NCBI GenBank assembly: GCA_034509755.1
Contig: CM067555.1
Coordinates: forward strand, 2,860,142-2,924,141
Source of the DNA: Anisodus tanguticus
Taxonomy: Eukaryota; Streptophyta; Magnoliopsida; Solanales; Solanaceae
Direction of reading: 5' to 3'
Length of the DNA: 64,000 nt
The position numbers and the translations under genes were made by a program. The first letter of the stretch is position 1. The number at the start of each line of letters is the position of its first letter. Of the stretch, positions 11,930 through 23,519 are shown piece by piece. The notes beneath the pieces are model-generated. The model made no database searches and had not been told where the DNA came from. It worked only from the letters and a program-made list of their open reading frames with translations.

Positions 11930-12195
11930 AGTATTGTTATTATTACTCACATACTATCTGATTTTTTGATTTTATTATTACATGTTGTTTCTCTTGCTTC
12001 GGTTATCGTATTATGAGTTGTTGCTACTGTTCTCTTCTTCATTATGTTCAGCATGACTGCTTCACTACTGTATTTTTTTTTCGTACTTGATTTTATTATG
12101 TTTTACTTGAGCCGAAAATTTATCCGATACAACCTCTCTACCTTCACAAAATAGAGGTAAGGCTACACTCGTATTTGTTGTTATTGTTGTCTATA
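11930..12195 (+). mobile_element. Degraded RTE 3' end / TS-type SINE tail
   Basis: The sequence resembles the 3' end of the RTE at 5640-5990: TTGAGCCGA, CCTCTCTACC, AATAGAGGTAAGG, ending in TTG-rich DNA. It is heavily degraded. Confidence 0.5.
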
Positions 12196-12199
12196 TATG

Positions 12200-13011
12200 G
12201 TATCATCATTTGGTTGAACAAGTGCTCTCTTTTGATGCCATATATATATATATATATATATATGTACTTAGTCATAGTTCCACCGGCCAAGATCCAATTC
12301 CTACCTTTGAGGAATTCAACTTTTCCAAATAAACAAACACATGAGTAACAACTTTACATTACACATTCATCATGAATTCACACCCAAATTGGTATCAACG
12401 AATTTTAAATTATATATACTGATAATATTAATTTTTTATATTATGAATATAATTATACTTGTGATATCATGTTAGTGACTATGATTACTAGGTTACTAAT
12501 TAATGTTTACAGTAGAAATTTACATGTAATCATCTTATAAAAAGTGCAGCCGCAGTACATCATCCCCGTTAATGCATGGTTAGGAAAGATAGATTTCATG
12601 GTTTGAACTGTGACCTATAGGTCACCTAGAGACAATTTTATCGTTGCTTCAAGACTTTTCTGCACATATAATTACCTTATAATATGACAATGACCTAATT
12701 GTATTTTTACACGATCAACGCATAGAAATTAAACTCGGTAATAAAAGAGTCATTTCCCATTTTACAATTCTTGGCGTGTCCATCATCCAATCCCCACTAT
12801 TTCTTATAGTCCATATCTTCCACAATCAATTAATCCCTTCCCTCTTCCTTCTTTTGCATTACAAATGTATGTCATGAAAGAACCTTTCCCCACACTTCTC
12901 TTACTTCCTACGCCAATAAATTAACAACAATGACGACCTTTCCATTATATACATTACTTCAACTTATATATATAACTATCTTGACTCTTCAAAAACCAAC
13001 ATAAAAACACA
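12200..13011. promoter_or_regulatory. AT-rich spacer and likely promoter of the pectinesterase relic
   Basis: It contains a (TA)n tract near 12238-12262 and a SINE-like remnant near 12560-12640. A TATA-like CTTATATATATAAC near 12963 sits about 50 bp before the ATG at 13012. I see no gene in it. Confidence 0.4.
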
Positions 13012-13974
13012 ATGCGAAAAACAACATCAATCAAAATAATACACCTAACTATGAGAAGGACCACTCTCTTTTGGTTTATAGCCTTAGCCATTGCACTCTT
13101 TTCCATCATACTTCCCCTCTATTTCAACAACTCTTCCACGAATAATAGTTATATTGAAAATTCTAGAGAAAAAAAAGTAGCTTTGCACTTGCTATTCTAC
13201 AAAGGGTTTTCAAGAAAAATATCCTAGAGGGTAATTTCTTCTCTATTTTCGAAGAAATAATTACTTGTCTCCACCATCACCATTACCACCACCACAGAAA
13301 GGAGGCGTAAACCTAAATGCGACGATTCTAAATGGAACTCAAGGCTTGTACCTATTTATGGCGTTTTGCGTGTTGTTAGTGATGATTTAAATGGTTGTGG
13401 AAATTTTAGCAACATACAGAAGGCCATTGATGCTGCTCCTGATTTTAGCTCTACTAAGACACTTATAATAATTGATTCAGGAACATACAAGTAAGTCATT
13501 AATCATCTTTTTCCCCTTGTTATATAGTATGATGCATTAGGAAATATAATTGTATAGTGTATCATATTGTAGTTAAAAATTTCGGAAGACCATAAAAAAA
13601 AAGTATTAGCAACGAAATTCGTCACTAAATAGTCTGTAGCTAATCAACAAGATTTTCTTGATAATTCGTAGCTAATCCTTTGTCAAATATGATCGATGAA
13701 TTTTTAATATTGTTTAGCGACAGAAGTTGTTCAGCGTTAGTTAATTTCTGTTTTCTTACTAGGCATATGAAATTTATTAAGAAATTTTTTTTTTTTTTGG
13801 CAGGGAGAAAGTGGTGATAAACCCTAGCAAGACAAATTTGATAATACAAGGACAAGGATACCTTAATACAATTATCTCATGAATGATACTGCTAATTCAA
13901 CTGATGGAACTAACAATAGCTTCACTGTTGCTATTCATGCTCCAAATTTCATAACATACAATATTAGTTTCCAG
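13012..13974 (+). pseudogene. Pectin methylesterase gene, 5' fragment (pseudogene)
   Basis: The ATG opens a frame with a hydrophobic N-terminal anchor (LFWFIALAIALFSIILPLYF). TAG at 13225 and TAA near 13258 interrupt it. In the same frame the pectinesterase domain then begins: PIYGVLRVVSDDLNGCGNF, IQKAIDAAPD and the GTYKEKV motif, which is split by an intron (13491-13803). The second exon (13804-13974) carries LIIQGQGY but has lost one base near 13880, so its frame breaks before NDTANST. The catalytic region, including the QD and DFIFG blocks, is absent. Sequence beyond about 14110 belongs to a retroelement, so the gene was probably cut off there. An active enzyme would demethylesterify cell-wall pectin; this copy cannot. 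Confidence 0.8.
13590..13760. repeat. Palindromic GTAGCTAAT / AACGAAATTCGT repeat in intron
   Basis: Imperfect palindromic units built on TTAGCAACGAAATTCGTCAC and GTAGCTAAT resemble non-autonomous DNA transposons of Solanaceae. Related copies lie at 14036-14112, 40160-40300, 53165-53310 and 63806-63957. Confidence 0.5.
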
Positions 13975-14651
13975 GTACAATATTTTTTTAAAGTAAAACA
14001 ATCAAGCTTGGTATTTATAGGAGTCAAATTCTTTACACTACAAAAAAAAGTTTAGCTATGAAATTTGTTGCTAATCTGTCGCTAAATAGCACATAACTAA
14101 TATGATGTTTTGATAAATGTCAAAAGTGAAAATGGTGAGTATACATGTGATCATATCTGCGCAAGCCTCTATATCCTGAAGACTTGCTAGTGCGTACAAG
14201 TGGTTTGGACCTCCGTCTGTGTTATCGGACTTAGCTAGACCACGCCATGACTAGGCCTCAGAATTACGAGGGACTGCTGAATTTGCATACTGAACCATAT
14301 TACATCTTGTACCCTGCCTCGCTGAAGGGCAATATCGTTGAAAATGACCTCATTGTCAGCACCAAAAATAGACATCCATACCCAAGCGACACTCTCATGG
14401 GTGCCTCTTACCACACTTGCCACATACTGGGTGGCTAAAAGTACCTTGACCCACACTGGCTTGTACTGGGAGCCTGATACTCTAAAGTTCTGTTTCTTAT
14501 TATCATTTTTTAACGTTGGGGTTGGAGCACTAGCTGAAGATGGAGAAGGTCATGATGACCTATTTTTAAAGAACTGCCTGCCTCTACCACCTCCATGACT
14601 GAAGTGACCTGAAGACTTGACTCTCTTATTAAGCTCCCTATCATTCTCTTT

Positions 14652-14906
14652 CTACAGGGCTTCTTCTTGCTTCAACCTATTCTCATTACCCTGCACGAAT
14701 GCAACCATCTTCGTAATAGTCATCTCCTTGTTCTGAGATGTAATATTAGTTGCATCGTACAAATAGGGATCGAGACCATACACGGAGCGTCTAACTTTGA
14801 CCCTCATGTCTTGAACTATATAGGGAGCATACTTTGCCAAAGAGACAAATTGAAGATAGTACTCCTGCACAGTCCTATCATTCTTTCTGAGCTTTTCAAA
14901 ATCCAC
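14652..14906 (-). pseudogene. Gypsy gag fragment
   Basis: This is an 84-codon open stretch with the retrotransposon gag motif (DFEKLRKNDRTVQEYYLQF, DMRVKVRRSVYGLDPYLYD). It is part of a longer decayed gag running from about 15470 to 14240. It would encode the nucleocapsid/capsid precursor of the element. Confidence 0.8.
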
Positions 14907-15689
14907 AACCTTAGCCTCTGTGACTTCTATTGGCAGAAAGTGCTAAATGAAGGCATTTGCAAACTCATCCCAAGTCACTAGAGGTGCATCTTCCCTACGG
15001 GAATGCTCCTAAGACTCATACAATATGTTATCACATCCTGCAATTGATAAGCTCCAAACTCTGCTATCTCTACCTCATTAACATGCATAACACGAAAGAT
15101 CTTCTAAAGTCCATCAATGTAATTATGTGGATCATCTGCCTTGCTTGACCCTATGAATACCGAAGAGTCCATTCACAGAAATATCCTAGTCCTGAAGCTG
15201 GATGACTCCCATTAGTTGCCGTACTTGATGTCGTTCCCTGACATTGGGCTTGAGCAGCCACAAGTTGGTGAGCAGTTGAATAGATCCCCTAAAATCAGAG
15301 TCCGTAGTGCTGGGCAGCTGAACTGGAATCTCCGTAGGCTCTGTCGTATAGAGTAGTGTTGTACCCGAATTGGCTCCCTAAGCCTGAGCATTTTCCATGC
15401 GAGCAACATTTTCTGCAGCTCTCTAGCTATTAGCTGAAGTCCTTATTGGTGTACTTTCTTTTCGCATGCATTTTCTGAAATACGTAAGACACACAAGTTA
15501 GAAGGATGTCCTAAAAGTATAGCTCTAACTGCACGATCTAGAGTACAAAGAAGTGAACAATACTAGATGTCTTAGTGGTCAATTGTTTATATGTATGGGG
15601 CACCCCCCACACATATAAAAGTGACCCCACTGGACACGGTTTCATAGACTCCCCAAGACACTTGAACCTAGTGCTCTGATACCAACCTT

Positions 15690-17538
15690 TGTGACGCCCC
15701 GAACTATGGCAGAACATGACACCCGGTGCCTGACTGCATGTGACCGAGTGAACCACATGACTTGCTTATTAACATGGGAATCAAAATGCTAATAATAATG
15801 TTTTGATGACATGCAAAACATTTACTAAAAGCATAGTCTGAACTATAATAAGCGAAAATATCTAAAAATAACATTCTGAGTCTGAAAATAATGCTGACAT
15901 GAATGACATAACATGATACTGGACTAGTCTATAAAACCTCTGACATGAGTCCGAAAACTATCTACCTGGACAAGGCTCTAGCATACCTCTACTAATGATG
16001 CATAATCATAAAATACTTAGATTGACTCTCTGAATGAGATGGGGCTCACCAAACAGATGAATCTGAAGCAATCTTACTGAGCAGATGCGTTTCTATGAAA
16101 CTCAACACCAGTATCACAAAGTGTAGGCCCCATGCAAAGGGACGTTGGTATATTTGAATTGTACTGTATGTAAAGCAACTGAAAGAAATAAGCACACACA
16201 AAAAATAATAAGGACATGAACTGAAATTGAAACATGAACATGAGTATAATATAACATGTGTAAAATTTATAAAATGTATATATATATATATGGAGAGAGC
16301 AACAGTCAAACCGACATGAACCACTAAGCGTAAACGTGGAGTCTGATCTCTGTCCGATCAACTAAGTCATCTTGTACTTTGCCGGAGTATGAGACATGAA
16401 CATGAACATGATGGATCCAATAAATAATAGGAAGGCATCATCCTCTGGCGGAGCGACCTTATCCTATGTCGCCATACGTAGTTTCAAGCTACTGAGCCTT
16501 CTTGGTAATCTGTGCAACTCTCAAAATATTTACTTGAAAATAGTGGCTTGAAAGCCCATGAATTTCATGAAGTAGCTTGAAATCATGACTTGTAATTTCA
16601 TAAATTTAACATGTAAAGAAATATATAACATAACTTGTATAAATCATGAAAATATATATAACTTAATGAAACTGAGCAAATATAATCATTACTTATATTT
16701 AAGAACTAATGGGAAGTAAGGCATGGGTTCATAGATTACGGACATGTTCATCACAATCATAACTACCAGTCATGAATACAATTGTTGAATAATAATATAA
16801 ACATTACATAATATTCATAGAGTTAGGGTTATCATAGTATTAGAACAAAAACCCTAGGTTATGAGATTTTCATGGTTTCATGGAAACGTGGCGTAGGGAA
16901 GAACATGAATATTCCCACACATAGATAGAAGCTCTACATATATTTAATCGCTCCAAGACTTGTAATAAAAAACCAAACTTTGAAGAAGAACCCCTAAGAT
17001 TGCACCTTGAACCTTGAACTGAGTTTAACTTGAAAACCATAAGTTAGGAACAATGAATTCTATTTAGGAATTGATTATGCTTGATTAAAATAATGTGAAA
17101 TGTCATGAAAAGGGATTACCTTGAGTTATGGGGATGATGGAAGAAGAAACCTTCGTGCTAGGGCTTGAAGAATAAGAAAAACTGATTTTTAGAATCAAGT
17201 GTCGTATTTATGCTATTTGTTGTCGGGGGATTTTGACGTCCATTCGATGGTCCGTAGAATGTTTGATAGTCTGAGTCTGGACCGTCAATATTTGACGGCC
17301 CAGATTGATGGTACCGTCGTTTTCTGACGATCCGTCGAATTCACAGCTTGACTGTCATTATCAAAGTGAAGATCGACGGTTCGTTTGACGGACCGTAAAA
17401 TATTTTACGGTCCGTACTTCTTGCCATCGAATTTCCTCTGCAGAGCTGGACCTGATTTTCCAACGTAAACTCTGCGTTTTGGTTGCTTACACTCATAGAT
17501 CATGAACAAGACTTAATTTGAAGGTACGAGGTGTTACA
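15690..17538 (-). repeat. Long terminal repeat of the gypsy element (about 1.85 kb)
   Basis: In plus coordinates it runs from TGTGACGCCCC (15690) to GGTGTTACA (17538), so both ends show TG...CA. The tRNA-Met-type primer-binding site directly adjoins the 15690 end. Confidence 0.75.
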
Positions 17539-17621
17539 CTATTGGAGCCTTCTATACTTTATAACAACAAAGAAATACTTGTTGCAGTCATCCACAAGCC
17601 TTAACCATGTTGCTTTCCTTT
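17539..17621 (-). mobile_element. L1 LINE fragment (minus), left piece split by copia-1
   Basis: The minus-strand translation contains KATWLRLVDDCNKYFFVVIK, which resembles the linker between endonuclease and RT in plant L1 elements. It joins in frame with the piece at 22811-23110 if the copia element and one TSD copy are removed. Confidence 0.75.
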
Positions 17622-17965
17622 TGTTAAACAAAGAATTATACCCGTGATATACACCCAATATACAACAGTGTATATCACGGGCAATGCAGTGGTATTTCGG
17701 CATTGGGCTTTCCAGCAGCCCAGGCCCATCACGGTACAGTGACTACTAGGCAGTGTAAGAATATTGTATATTAGGAAAGTATATGTGTAGTATATTGTAG
17801 TGTATTTGTTACCTAAATTAGGATTATATACTTACCATAATTGTAGAGTTAGAATATGGTAGAATAAGATTTTAGGAATAAAATAGGAATAGGATTCTCC
17901 TATTTTGTAACTTGTATATATACCTTTTCAATTAATGAAAATAATCAAGGGGATTATTTCTTTCA
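17622..17965 (+). repeat. Left LTR of copia-1
   Basis: 344 bp from TGTTAAACAAAG to ATTATTTCTTTCA. It contains a perfect 14-bp-stem hairpin at 17641-17681 (CCCGTGATATACAC and its complement). Confidence 0.93.
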
Positions 17966-18126
17966 TGGTATCAAGAGACTAGGTCTACCAAAATTTTCTC
18001 TCCCAAAATTTTGTACACTTCGGTCAAACCCCCCCCCCATCGGGTTTTCTCTTCCAAAATTCGACTTCCGCTCTCCAAATCTCTCTTACTATTCCCAAAT
18101 TTCCCCTCACTCTTTGTTCTTTCAAT

Positions 18127-18990
18127 ATGTCCAAGAACAATTATCATCCTGCCCTCATGGTTTCTAACGTCAAGAAACAATATCTCTATTGTGCTTGAGA
18201 TGGAAAACGTCCAATATGCGACGTGTGTAGAATTGTTTAAAATTCACGCTATCTCCCATCAAGTTATTCATCACATCATTCCTCCCGCTACACCTCTTCC
18301 CGTGGAGGATCCTCAGTTATGGATTACTCTTGATGCTACCGTTCTCCAGTGGATCTATTCCACTATTTCGGTTGACCTTTTACAGACGATTATTGAGCCG
18401 GATACCATGGCTATGGCTACCTGGAATAGATTGCGTGACATATTCTAAGATAACCAACATTCACGTGTCGTCACACTCGAACAGGAATTCTCTCTAGTTT
18501 ACATGGATGAATTTCCAAACGTCTCTACATATTGCAAGAAACTCAAGGAGTTGGCGGATCAACTCCGTAATGTTGGCGCACCTGTAACAAATAATCGTCT
18601 AGTTATACAATTGGTTGTCGGCCTTTCGGAGGCCTATAATGGTGTTGGAACTCTCCTTCGTCAAAGCAACCCTCTTTCCGCCTTTTATCAAGCCAGCTCC
18701 ATGCTTACTTTGGAAGAAGCCGGTTTGGCTAAAAAGGCGGCTACCGGAGCAAGCCCCGTCGTCATGATGGCGTCCTCCACAAGTTCTTCGAGTTTTGTTG
18801 ATAATTCGGGCCAAAACCATACTCATGGTGGCGGCAAAAATAATCGTAAGAATAATAACAAAAACCGCGGGGGCAAATGCGACGGTTTCGGTGGTCAGCA
18901 AGCAGGCAGTGGGCCCTGTCCAGTGAACAGTGGCCCATCACCCCCTGGTCCCAACAGTGGGGCCCATGGCAGTGGGGCTGGGGCAGTGGG
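18127..18990 (+). pseudogene. copia-1 gag
   Basis: It starts at an ATG in the YHPALMVSNVKK segment. The frame shifts near 18180 to ISIVLEMENVQYATCVELFK, meets a stop near 18446, and resumes with the UBN2-type gag part (SVYMDEFPNVSTY-like, LADQLRNVGAPVTNNRLVIQ). It ends in a Gly/Asn-rich basic tail and a Pro/Ala/Gly-rich stretch. A zinc knuckle is not evident. Confidence 0.85.
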
Positions 18991-19233
18991 CCGTGGGCCA
19001 GCAGCCCCTACTTTCCAGCAAATCCCAGCAGCCAGTAGGCTGGCCAGCCTTTCCGGCCCAACAATCAGCAATGGCGGCCCACTGGCCCAGCAACTCCAGT
19101 TCCAGCAGCTACGACCCAGTTCAGTCCCATCCTGGAATACTTGGGCCCCGACCTCCGCAAGCCCACCACGCAGCAGACCCCACTCAGACCGATATCGAGG
19201 CTGCGATGCACACATTGGGGTTGACTCAACCGG

Positions 19234-22200
19234 ACCCAAATTGGTATATGGACACCGGTGCCACTACCCACATGACTTCCGATTCAGGTATTCTCTCATC
19301 GTATTCCAATTTGAGCACCCCTAGAGGTATAATTGTTGATAATGCCAACTCTATTCCAATTCTGGGTGATGGTCAGAAAACGTTGTCTCCCCCCAATCCA
19401 CCCCTTATCTTGAAAAATATTTTACATGCCCCCAAATTGATTAAAAACTTAGTGTCTGTCCGAAAGTTTACCACTGACAATTCTATTTCTGTTGAATTTG
19501 ATCCGTTTGGTTTCTCTGTGAAGAATTTCAAGACGGGGAGTCATCTCATGAGGTGTGATAGTGGGGGGGTCTGTATCCTATCATGCCCGGTATCAGTCCA
19601 TCGAGCCAAGCTTGGCCATCAGCCTTTGCAGCCATTTCTCCTTCCTTGTGGCATGCTCGCCTTGGTCATCCGGGATCCTCTATTTTATCAACTTTAGATA
19701 AAAATAGTTTTATTTCGTGTAAGGATACAAGTCGTTCTCCAATTTGTCAATCTTGTTCGTTAGGAAAAATTGTTAAGTTGTCATTTGTAGACTCAAATTC
19801 TCATACTTCAATGTCATTTGATATTATTCATAGCGATCTATGGACGTCTCCTATTCTTAGTTCGTTGGGTCTTCGATATTATGTTCTCTTTTTAGATGAT
19901 TATTCTAAATTTTTGTGGATGTTTCCAATTGCGAATAAATCACAAGTCTTTTCAGTCTTCATAAAATTTAGAGCGTTCATTCGTACCCAATTCGAAAGAG
20001 AAATAAAAGATATTCAATGTGATAATGGGAAAGAGTATGACAATAGGGAGTTTCGGGAGTTCTGTGCTAATAATGTGATCAATTTTCATTTTTCGTGTCC
20101 TCATACATCTTCACAAAATGGGAAAGCCGAACGCAAAATTCGTTCCATAAATAACATTGTCCGAACTCTCTTAATTCATGCTTCCATACCCCCATATTTT
20201 TGGCATCATGCTCTACAAATGGCCACATATCTCCTTAACATAATTCCTTCCGAAGGTCTGACATATTCTTCCCCCTCCAAATCTTATATAATAAGAACCC
20301 GTCTTATTCTCATCTTCGGGTCTTTGGGTGCTTGTGTTATCCGTTATTCCCATCCACCACAATTAACAAACTTCAGGCTCGGTCTACTCCGTGTGTGTTT
20401 TTGGATTATCCGTCTAATCATCGTGGTTACAAATGCTTTGATTTATCCTCCAAGAAAATCATAATAAATCGCCATGTCATTTTTGATGAAACTCAATTTC
20501 CTTTTACGAAAGTTCATACTCCCGAGCCTAGTTCGTATAATTTTTTGGATGACCAAATATCCCCGTATATTATTCAGCATTTTTCGGACATCTCCCGCAC
20601 CCAAAACTCTCCAGTGGGCCCACTGCCCGCTGGTCCCACTGGCACGTCTCGGTCAGCACTACCCGATCCTCTCGGCTGGGCCGAGTTTCGATGATTGGGC
20701 CGGTCCACCCCACCAATGGAACTGGTCCAGTCCATGTTACCGTTCTCGGCCCAGCAACTCATGCGTCTAGTTTTGGGCCAGCAGGCCCACTGCCTGCTGG
20801 CCAGTCCGTCCCAAGCCTAGCAAATTCTCAAAATTCACTCAATTCTTCCTCGAGTCATAGACCGGTCACTCGTAGTCAGCGGGGTATTTTTACACCTAAA
20901 AGACATTTTAATTTACATTCTAATGTCTCTAAATCCCCCTTGCCCCGTAATCTTGTGTCCGCCTTAAACGACCCGAATTGGAAAATTGCTATGACTGATG
21001 AATATAATGCTCTTATTGATAATAAGACGTGGGAGTTGGTGGCCCGTCCATCTGGTATTAATGTTATCAGGTCTATGTGGATTTTTGCTCATAAGGAGAA
21101 TTCTGATGGGTCCTTTGCTCGACATAAGGCGCAGCTTGTGGGGGATGGTAAGACTCAGCAGGTTGGGATAGATTGTGGGGAGACGTTTAGTCCGGTGGTC
21201 AAGCCGGCTACCATTCGCACTGTGCTTAGCTTGGCTCTTTCAAAGACTTGGCCTATTCATCAGTTGGATGTCAAGAATGCTTTCCTACATGGTGATCTCA
21301 AGGAAACAGTCTATATGCATCAGCTGTTGGGTTTCAGGGATCCCAACCGTCATCATCATGTCTGTTTATTGAAGAAGTCCTTATATGGGCTTAAGCAGTC
21401 TCCACGGGCATGGTATACGAGGTTTGCTGACTTTGTTTTGACTATTGGGTTCACTCACGCAGGTCAGATAATTCCTTGTTCATCTACCGTCGTGGTTCGT
21501 CCTTGGCCTACATTCTGTTGTATGTGGATGATATCATTTTGACTACCTCTTCCGATGCCTTACGCCAGTCTATCATGGTCATGCTCAGTTCTGAGTTTGC
21601 TATGAAAGACCTAGGGCCCTTGAGTTACTTTTTGGGGATTGCCGTCAAGCGTCATTCAGATGGTTTGTTTTTATCTCAAAGAAAGTATGCGGCTGAGATC
21701 ATCGAGAGGGCTGGGATGTCATCCTGTAAGTCCACTTCCACTCCAGTTGATACTAAGCCCAAACTTGGTGCCACGGCCGGCGTCCCTTACGAGGATCCGA
21801 CCCGCTATCACAGTCTTGCAGGGGCTCTTCAGTATCTTACCTTTACCAGATCGGATATTATGTATGTTGTTCAGCAGGTGTGTTTATTTATGCATGATCC
21901 CAGAGTTGAGCACATGAATGCAATCAAACGTATCATTCGGTATATTCAGGGTACACTGGACTATGGTTTACATTTGTATCCTTCATCGACATCCACACTT
22001 GTCTCATACACAAATGCGGATTGGGGTGGTTGTCCGGATACCAGACGGTCTACGTCTGGCTATTGTATGTTCCTTGGCAACAACTTGGTCTCCTGGTCTG
22101 CAAAGCGTCAGGCGACTCTATCCCGCTAAAGTGCCGATGCAGAATATCGAGGGGTAGCTAATGTGGTCTCAGAATCATGTTGGTTACGTAACTTGCTTTT

Positions 22201-22470
22201 AGAGCTTCATTGCCTCATTCAGAAGGCAACCTTAGTATATTGTGATAATGTTAGTGCCATCTACCCCTCAGGTAATCCGGTTCAGCACCAACGCACTAAG
22301 CATTTCGAATTGGACATTCACTTTGTCCGTGAAAAGGTTGCTCGAGGGCAGGTACGCGTATGTCATGTGCCGTCAAGATATCAAGTTGCAGACATCTTTA
22401 CAAAGGGTCTTCCCTTAGTACTCTTTGAAGATTTTAGGGACAGTCTCAGCGTTCGAGACCGCCCGCTATG
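19234..22470 (+). pseudogene. copia-1 pol: protease, integrase, reverse transcriptase, RNase H
   Basis: Protease: WYMDTGATTHMT near 19240. GAG-pre-integrase: WHARLGHP and CQSCSLGK, 19640-19770. Integrase core: FDIIHSDLWTSP, FLDDYSKFLW, CDNGKEYDN, PHTSSQNGKAERK, 19810-20150. RT: HQLDVKNAFLHGDLKE near 21260, KKSLYGLKQSPRAWY near 21375, LLYVDDIILT near 21510. RNase H: NADWGGCPDTRRSTSGYCM near 22010, then a TAA, then EYRGVANVV and ADIFTKGLP near 22390. At least two frame breaks (about 20300-20690, and near 21460) make it inactive. Confidence 0.92.
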
Positions 22471-22482
22471 ACCGCGGGGGTG

Positions 22483-22810
22483 TGTTAAACAAAGCAATAT
22501 ACTCGTGATATACACCCAATATACATCAGTGTATATCACGGGCAATGCAGTGGTATTTCGGCATTGGGCTTTCCAGAAATTTGCCCCAGGCCCCCAAAGA
22601 CGGTACAAATGGCTACTAGGCAGTGTAAGAATATTATATATTAGGAAAGTATATGTGTATTTGTTACCTAAATTAGGATTATACACTTACAATAATTGTA
22701 GAGTTAGAATTATGGTAGAATAAGATTTTAGGAATAGGATTCTCCTATTTTGTAACTTGTATATATACCTTTTCAATTAATGAAAATAATCAAGGGGATT
22801 ATTTCTTTCA
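22483..22810 (+). repeat. Right LTR of copia-1
   Basis: 328 bp, closely similar to the left LTR. It lacks the short duplicated GTAGTATATT segment near the middle and differs around CCAGAAATTTGCCC. The hairpin at 22502-22542 has one stem mismatch. Confidence 0.93.
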
Positions 22811-23110
22811 GCTTTGTTGTTGTAGAAACATTTCTGCCATATAGGAAGTTTTCTTATATTTTATATACTGGATTCTTTCCTCCTAAAGCAACTTATTTAA
22901 GGGGTCAGCCTGTAGCTTCTCCTGGGCTATGGTCAATGCTATCTTGTCTTCTGCAGCTTCAGATACTATATTCACAACCTTTACAGCAATTTCAGTTTCT
23001 TCACAACCTTCCACATTTTGCATCCTTCCATTTGAATGTTACAGACTGCTTGCACTTTCTCTTTTAAATTCAAGATGTTGGGACCATTCATTGCACTACT
23101 CTGGCAGGAT
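22811..23110 (-). mobile_element. L1 LINE fragment (minus), right piece split by copia-1
   Basis: On the minus strand the decayed frame includes EIAVKVVNIVSEAAEDKIAL and AQEKLQADPLNKLL, then an alternative frame with YKKTSYMAEMFLQQQ. This is the region just upstream of WLRLVDD in plant L1 ORF2. The right edge is uncertain. Confidence 0.65.
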
Positions 23111-23519
23111 AGTGAACACCCCTACCTTCGGGTAGATAAGCAGCTCTACAAGAAGGCATAGTGTTCAACCACTTAACATTAATAAACAATATGAAGTTAT
23201 TGGAACATATTAATGATATATGAGAGATCATTTCACTATATGTTTGTAAATATTATTATGATGCGCAAGCAATTTGTCTATCTGTTCTTAACATTATTTT
23301 ATTATCAATTCACTAGTTATTTTCCTCCAATATTTATAACATGGGATCAAGAAGACAGAGTTATAGGAAGACACATTCACTGTACTGAGTGAACAACATA
23401 AGTTTTCAATATAAATTCTACTTCGTACTAAAAAAATATTCCAACAACTCACTTACAAACGAAATTACAATAATTGAGAGGGTCTCGGAGAATACAATAT
23501 ATCTTCGCCAAATTTATTA
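23111..23519. other. Spacer downstream of the minus-strand glycosyltransferase gene
   Basis: AT-rich, no open frame; probably includes the 3' UTR of the minus-strand gene ending at 23520. Confidence 0.5.

Larger units (their letters stand above)
14110..17538 (-). mobile_element. Ty3/gypsy retrotransposon, 5' half (LTR + gag), minus strand
   Basis: On the minus strand it begins with a long LTR (17538 down to 15690, TGTAACACCTCG to TG/CA ends). A primer-binding site TGGTATCAGAGC follows at about 15675-15686, then a gag region. Recognisable gag includes DFEKLRKNDRTVQEYYLQF, YVQD-type flanks and DPYLYDATNI (14906-14652). Further on is a decayed zinc knuckle of the CGKCGK...RGHFQRYCP type near 14310-14440. 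Several stops and frameshifts are present. Protease, RT and integrase are missing: the element stops near 14110 beside the pectinesterase relic. No second LTR is in the window. Confidence 0.85.
17622..22810 (+). mobile_element. Ty1/copia retrotransposon (copia-1), complete structure, decayed coding
   Basis: LTRs at 17622-17965 and 22483-22810 start TGTTAAAC and end TTTCA. The primer-binding site TGGTATCAAGAGAC starts at 17966. A polypurine tract (CCGCGGGGGTG) precedes the right LTR. Internal order is gag, protease, integrase, RT, RNase H, the copia order. Stops and frameshifts occur in gag (near 18180 and 18446), near integrase/RT, and in RNase H (TAA at 22127). Flanking 5-mers CCTTT (17617-17621) and GCTTT (22811-22815) are an imperfect target-site duplication. 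Confidence 0.95.

Noticed and set aside
14652..14981. Plus-strand open frame of 104 codons
   Set aside because: Antisense of the gypsy gag, which is the recognisable coding strand.
18895..19271. Open frames on the minus strand within copia-1
   Set aside because: Shadows of the GC-rich Pro/Gly/Ala linker between gag and protease.
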